DNA of 64,000 nt, from assembly GCA_018823745.1 (NCBI GenBank), contig JAHJHR010000018.1, positions 348,045-412,044 of the forward strand, given 5' to 3'. The position numbers were made by a program, and so were the translations under genes. Below the pieces are notes generated by a model, which had not been told where the DNA came from, made no database searches, and saw only the letters and a program-made list of their open reading frames with translations. This document shows, one piece after another, positions 61,551 through 64,000 of this stretch. Source of the stretch: Alphaproteobacteria bacterium (lineage in GTDB: Bacteria > Pseudomonadota > Alphaproteobacteria > Oceanibaculales > Oceanibaculaceae). Within the stretch, counting starts at the first letter, position 1; each line of letters starts with the position of its first letter.

Positions 61551-64000
61551 ATGGCGAGTACATTCATTGTCGGTACCGAGGGTGCCGATCTGTTGAACGG
61601 CGCGGCCGGCAACGACACGATCCGCGGCCTCGGTGGCAATGACACCGTCAATGGCTCGGAAGGCAATGACGACCTCGATGGCGGCGATGGCAATGATTCG
61701 GTTATCGGCGGCGCCGGCACCGACGTCATTCAGGGCGGCAAGGGTGCCGACACCATCTCCGGTGGCGCCGGCGGCGACATCATTCGTGGTGGCAAGGGCC
61801 AGGACAGCCTCGAGGGCGGTGAAGGCAACGACACCCTCTATTCCGGCTATGGCCAGGATACCCTGACCGGCGGTTCCGGTTCTGACGTGTTCGTCGTGAA
61901 GGGCAAGCAGGACGCCGCCAACCCGGCCGCCCTGGTTACCCCGACCATCACCGATTTCGTGGCCGGCACCGACACCATCGCCATCGAAGGCGTGACCGCT
62001 GCCGAGATCACCACCGCTCTGGCCGGTCAGACGACCGTTACCGGCGGCGTTTCCTTCAAGATCGGCGACGGCACCATTGTCGTGAAGGGCACGGGCCTCA
62101 CCACCCTGACCTCCGCCAATGTCACCACCACCTCGGCCATTCCGGATGCCCCGGTTGCCGGCTCGACCTTCACGCTGACCACCGGGACCGACGTTATCGC
62201 CGGCACCTCTGGTAACGACACCATCATCGGTGAGTTCACCGGCACGGCCACGGTGAACGCTGCTGACCAGATCGATGGCGGCGCCGGCACCGACACGCTG
62301 AAGCTCTTCGGTACGCCTGCCGCTCTTCCGGCCGGCACCACGAACATCGAAGTGCTGAACTACGTCAACCCGGGCACGGGCACCATCGATCTGACCGGCG
62401 CGCCTACCGGCGTTACCCGTGTGCAGGTCGATCAGATGAAGGGCGGTACGATCACCTCGACCGGCCGTAGCGGCATTACCCTCGACCTCGCCACGCTGAA
62501 CAATGCCGATGTCGGCGGCGGCGTGACCTGGGCGGCCAACGCCACTGATACCACGCTGAACCTGGAGCTCTCGGGCTACAGCAACGCCGGTGCGCAGGCG
62601 CTGAGCGTTACCGGTGCGGCAGCGACCACGCTGAGCATCACCACCGACACCGCGGCCAGCAAGGTTGCCACGCTGACCGGTCCGGCAACCGCCACCACCG
62701 TCAACCTGGCGGTCGGCTCGGGTGCCAACCTGACTGTCACCTCCCTGGCTGCCTCGGCCGCCAAGACGGTGAACATCTCGGGCGCCGGCAAGGCCACCAT
62801 CTCCGGTTCCGACCTGGCCGCGACCGTCACGGTCGATGCCTCGACCAACACCGGCGGCGCGACCTATACCGGTGAAGCCGGCTCGACCCTGACCTTCAAG
62901 GGCGGTTCGGGCAATGATCAGGTGACCATCGCCGTTGCCGACATCACCACCGCCGACACGCTGACCGGCGGCGCCGGCACCGACACCATTGCCCTGTCCA
63001 CTGCCGCTACCCTCACCGGTACGGCTGCGGCGGCTGGCGTCAACAAGGCGACCGGCTTCGAGAGCCTGCAGTTCGGTGCGGGCAGCAGCGTCGATGTCGG
63101 GTTCATCACCAACGGCATCACCAACTTCAAGACCGCTGCCGGCAACGTCTCGCTGACGGCCAGCAACTCGCTGTCCACCACCACCTATACGGTTGACAAC
63201 AGCGCCGGCAACACCGGCACCGTGTCTGTCAGCAATAAGGTCGGTGAGACCTCGGCTTCGGTGACCCTGGATGCCGGCGCCGCGACCACCAACCAGACGC
63301 TGAACACCCTGACCTTCAACGGCGTCACCAATGTCGCCCTGGTCTCGACCGGCACCGGCACGGGGTCGGCGAACACCATCACCAACCTGAACACCAGCGA
63401 CAACTCGGTGATCACCATCACCGGTTCGAAGGCCCTGACCCTGACCAACGCCATCGACGGTACGGCGACCGGTTCCAAGGTCGATGCCTCTGCCCTCACC
63501 GGCAAGCTGACCCTGACCGGTACGGGCTTCGCTGACGTCATCACCGGCGGCACGGCGGCGGACTCGCTGCTGGGTGGGGCGGGCGACGACACCATCAGCA
63601 GCGGCGACGGCAATGACTATATCTCCAGCGGTACCGGCGCCGATGTGATCACCACTGGGGCGGGCAATGACCTGGTGGAGCTGACGGCGAACGCGTCGGT
63701 GCTGACCTTCGCGACGGTCAGCGACTTCGCGGCGGGCGATGCGCTGTCCTTCGCCAACAAGGGCACGGAGACCTTCAACACCGCGGCGGTCAGCCTGGGC
63801 GGCGGCTCGACGCTGACCGACTACATGAACGCAGCCGCGGCCGGCAATGGCGCCACCAACGGCATCGTCCGCTGGTTCCAGTTCGAGGGGAACACCTATG
63901 TCGTGCAGGACCTCTCGGCCGGCGCCACCTTCACCGCCAACACCGACCGCGCGATCAAGCTCACCGGCCTGATCGACCTCTCCACCGCGACGCTGAGCAC
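61551..64000 (+). CDS. RTX/S-layer-like type I secretion substrate (3' end beyond window)
   Basis: 816 codons are visible, with no stop before the window ends. The protein starts MASTFIVGTEGADLLNGAAG without a Sec signal and is extremely poor in Cys and rich in Gly, Asp, Thr and Ala. About ten calcium-binding RTX nonapeptides (GGxGxDxxx) occupy residues 8-105, a short group is near 210-250, and a second cluster lies near 660-705 (VITGGTAADSLLGGAGDDTISSGDGND). Between them is a Thr-rich beta region. The last visible part (WFQFEGNTYVVQDLSAGATF, then IKLTGLIDLSTATLS) matches the C-terminal secretion region of RsaA-like S-layer proteins, so the stop is probably close. The start ATG has only a weak ribosome site (GTGGGGA). 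Confidence 0.85.
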   Translation, partial: MASTFIVGTEGADLLNGAAGNDTIRGLGGNDTVNGSEGNDDLDGGDGNDSVIGGAGTDVIQGGKGADTISGGAGGDIIRGGKGQDSLEGGEGNDTLYSGYGQDTLTGGSGSDVFVVKGKQDAANPAALVTPTITDFVAGTDTIAIEGVTAAEITTALAGQTTVTGGVSFKIGDGTIVVKGTGLTTLTSANVTTTSAIPDAPVAGSTFTLTTGTDVIAGTSGNDTIIGEFTGTATVNAADQIDGGAGTDTLKLFGTPAALPAGTTNIEVLNYVNPGTGTIDLTGAPTGVTRVQVDQMKGGTITSTGRSGITLDLATLNNADVGGGVTWAANATDTTLNLELSGYSNAGAQALSVTGAAATTLSITTDTAASKVATLTGPATATTVNLAVGSGANLTVTSLAASAAKTVNISGAGKATISGSDLAATVTVDASTNTGGATYTGEAGSTLTFKGGSGNDQVTIAVADITTADTLTGGAGTDTIALSTAATLTGTAAAAGVNKATGFESLQFGAGSSVDVGFITNGITNFKTAAGNVSLTASNSLSTTTYTVDNSAGNTGTVSVSNKVGETSASVTLDAGAATTNQTLNTLTFNGVTNVALVSTGTGTGSANTITNLNTSDNSVITITGSKALTLTNAIDGTATGSKVDASALTGKLTLTGTGFADVITGGTAADSLLGGAGDDTISSGDGNDYISSGTGADVITTGAGNDLVELTANASVLTFATVSDFAAGDALSFANKGTETFNTAAVSLGGGSTLTDYMNAAAAGNGATNGIVRWFQFEGNTYVVQDLSAGATFTANTDRAIKLTGLIDLSTATLS

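Noticed and set aside
61551..61880. CRISPR-like or tandem DNA repeat at the start of the RTX gene
   Set aside because: The periodicity is that of the 9-residue RTX protein motif (27 bases, imperfect); there are no spacers and no exact DNA repeats.
62027..63613. Several minus-strand frames of 88-142 codons inside the RTX gene
   Set aside because: They mirror the repetitive Thr/Ala/Gly-rich coding sequence and are Val/Pro/Ala-rich without structure; the plus-strand frame has the RTX motifs.

Overview
The window is a contiguous piece of a GC-rich Alphaproteobacterium chromosome, probably a Rhodospirillales-like lineage. The evidence is the uninterrupted rpsB-tsf-pyrH-frr-uppS-cdsA-dxr-rseP-bamA-skp-lpxD-fabZ-lpxA-lpxI-lpxB run, LpxI instead of LpxH, the trpGDC-moaC-moeA-lexA order, GTTC-N7-GTTC type LexA boxes, and alphaproteobacterial promoters. 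No rRNA, tRNA, CRISPR array, prophage or insertion sequence was recognised. Assignments rest on reading the translated sequence; no database search was run.

Region by region. 1-3.6 kb: end of a FAD oxidoreductase, an MFS transporter, an SLC13/ArsB-like anion transporter, a type II haloacid dehalogenase and a 42-residue membrane peptide. 3.7-15 kb: a respiratory formate dehydrogenase supercluster. On the minus strand are DUF3305, DUF3306, a TorD-type chaperone, a small Tat-signal protein, FdhA (Cys type), FdhB, a small lipoprotein, FdhC, a PepSY-like exported protein and an exported WD40-cytochrome c fusion. Divergent to them is a multi-cluster Fe-S protein. Two near-identical TGGTC(A/T)TACCAG sites lie in the two promoter regions of this cluster. 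15-22 kb: gamma carbonic anhydrase, argC, rpsI-rplM, a thioesterase, a crotonase-fold protein, a CoA-binding protein, metY and a YibQ-type deacetylase. 22-25 kb: copA-cueR with a textbook CueR promoter. 25-32 kb: trpG-trpD-trpC-moaC-moeA (translationally coupled from trpD on), lexA with two operators, and a convergent comEC. 32-36 kb: gltX, gltA, a tail-anchored peptide and gloA.

36-51 kb is the envelope and translation operon, read leftward from an rpsB promoter with a structured leader. 51-61 kb: a small exported protein plus a chemoreceptor with an intramembrane histidine-rich sensor; dnaE with a perfect SOS box in front of it; then an unusual putative M91/NleD-like zinc metallopeptidase with a C-terminal tyrosine-proline repeat, inserted between dnaE and the lolD-lolC-proS group. 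61.5 kb to the end: the almost complete 5' part of an RTX/S-layer-like type I secretion substrate.

Functionally, formate oxidation (FDH) is supported by molybdenum cofactor genes in the same window (moaC, moeA) and possibly by the carbonic anhydrase. The items most worth following are the M91-like protein (56516-57970), the shared operator of the FDH supercluster, the WD40-cytochrome c fusion, and the SOS box upstream of the replicative polymerase gene.
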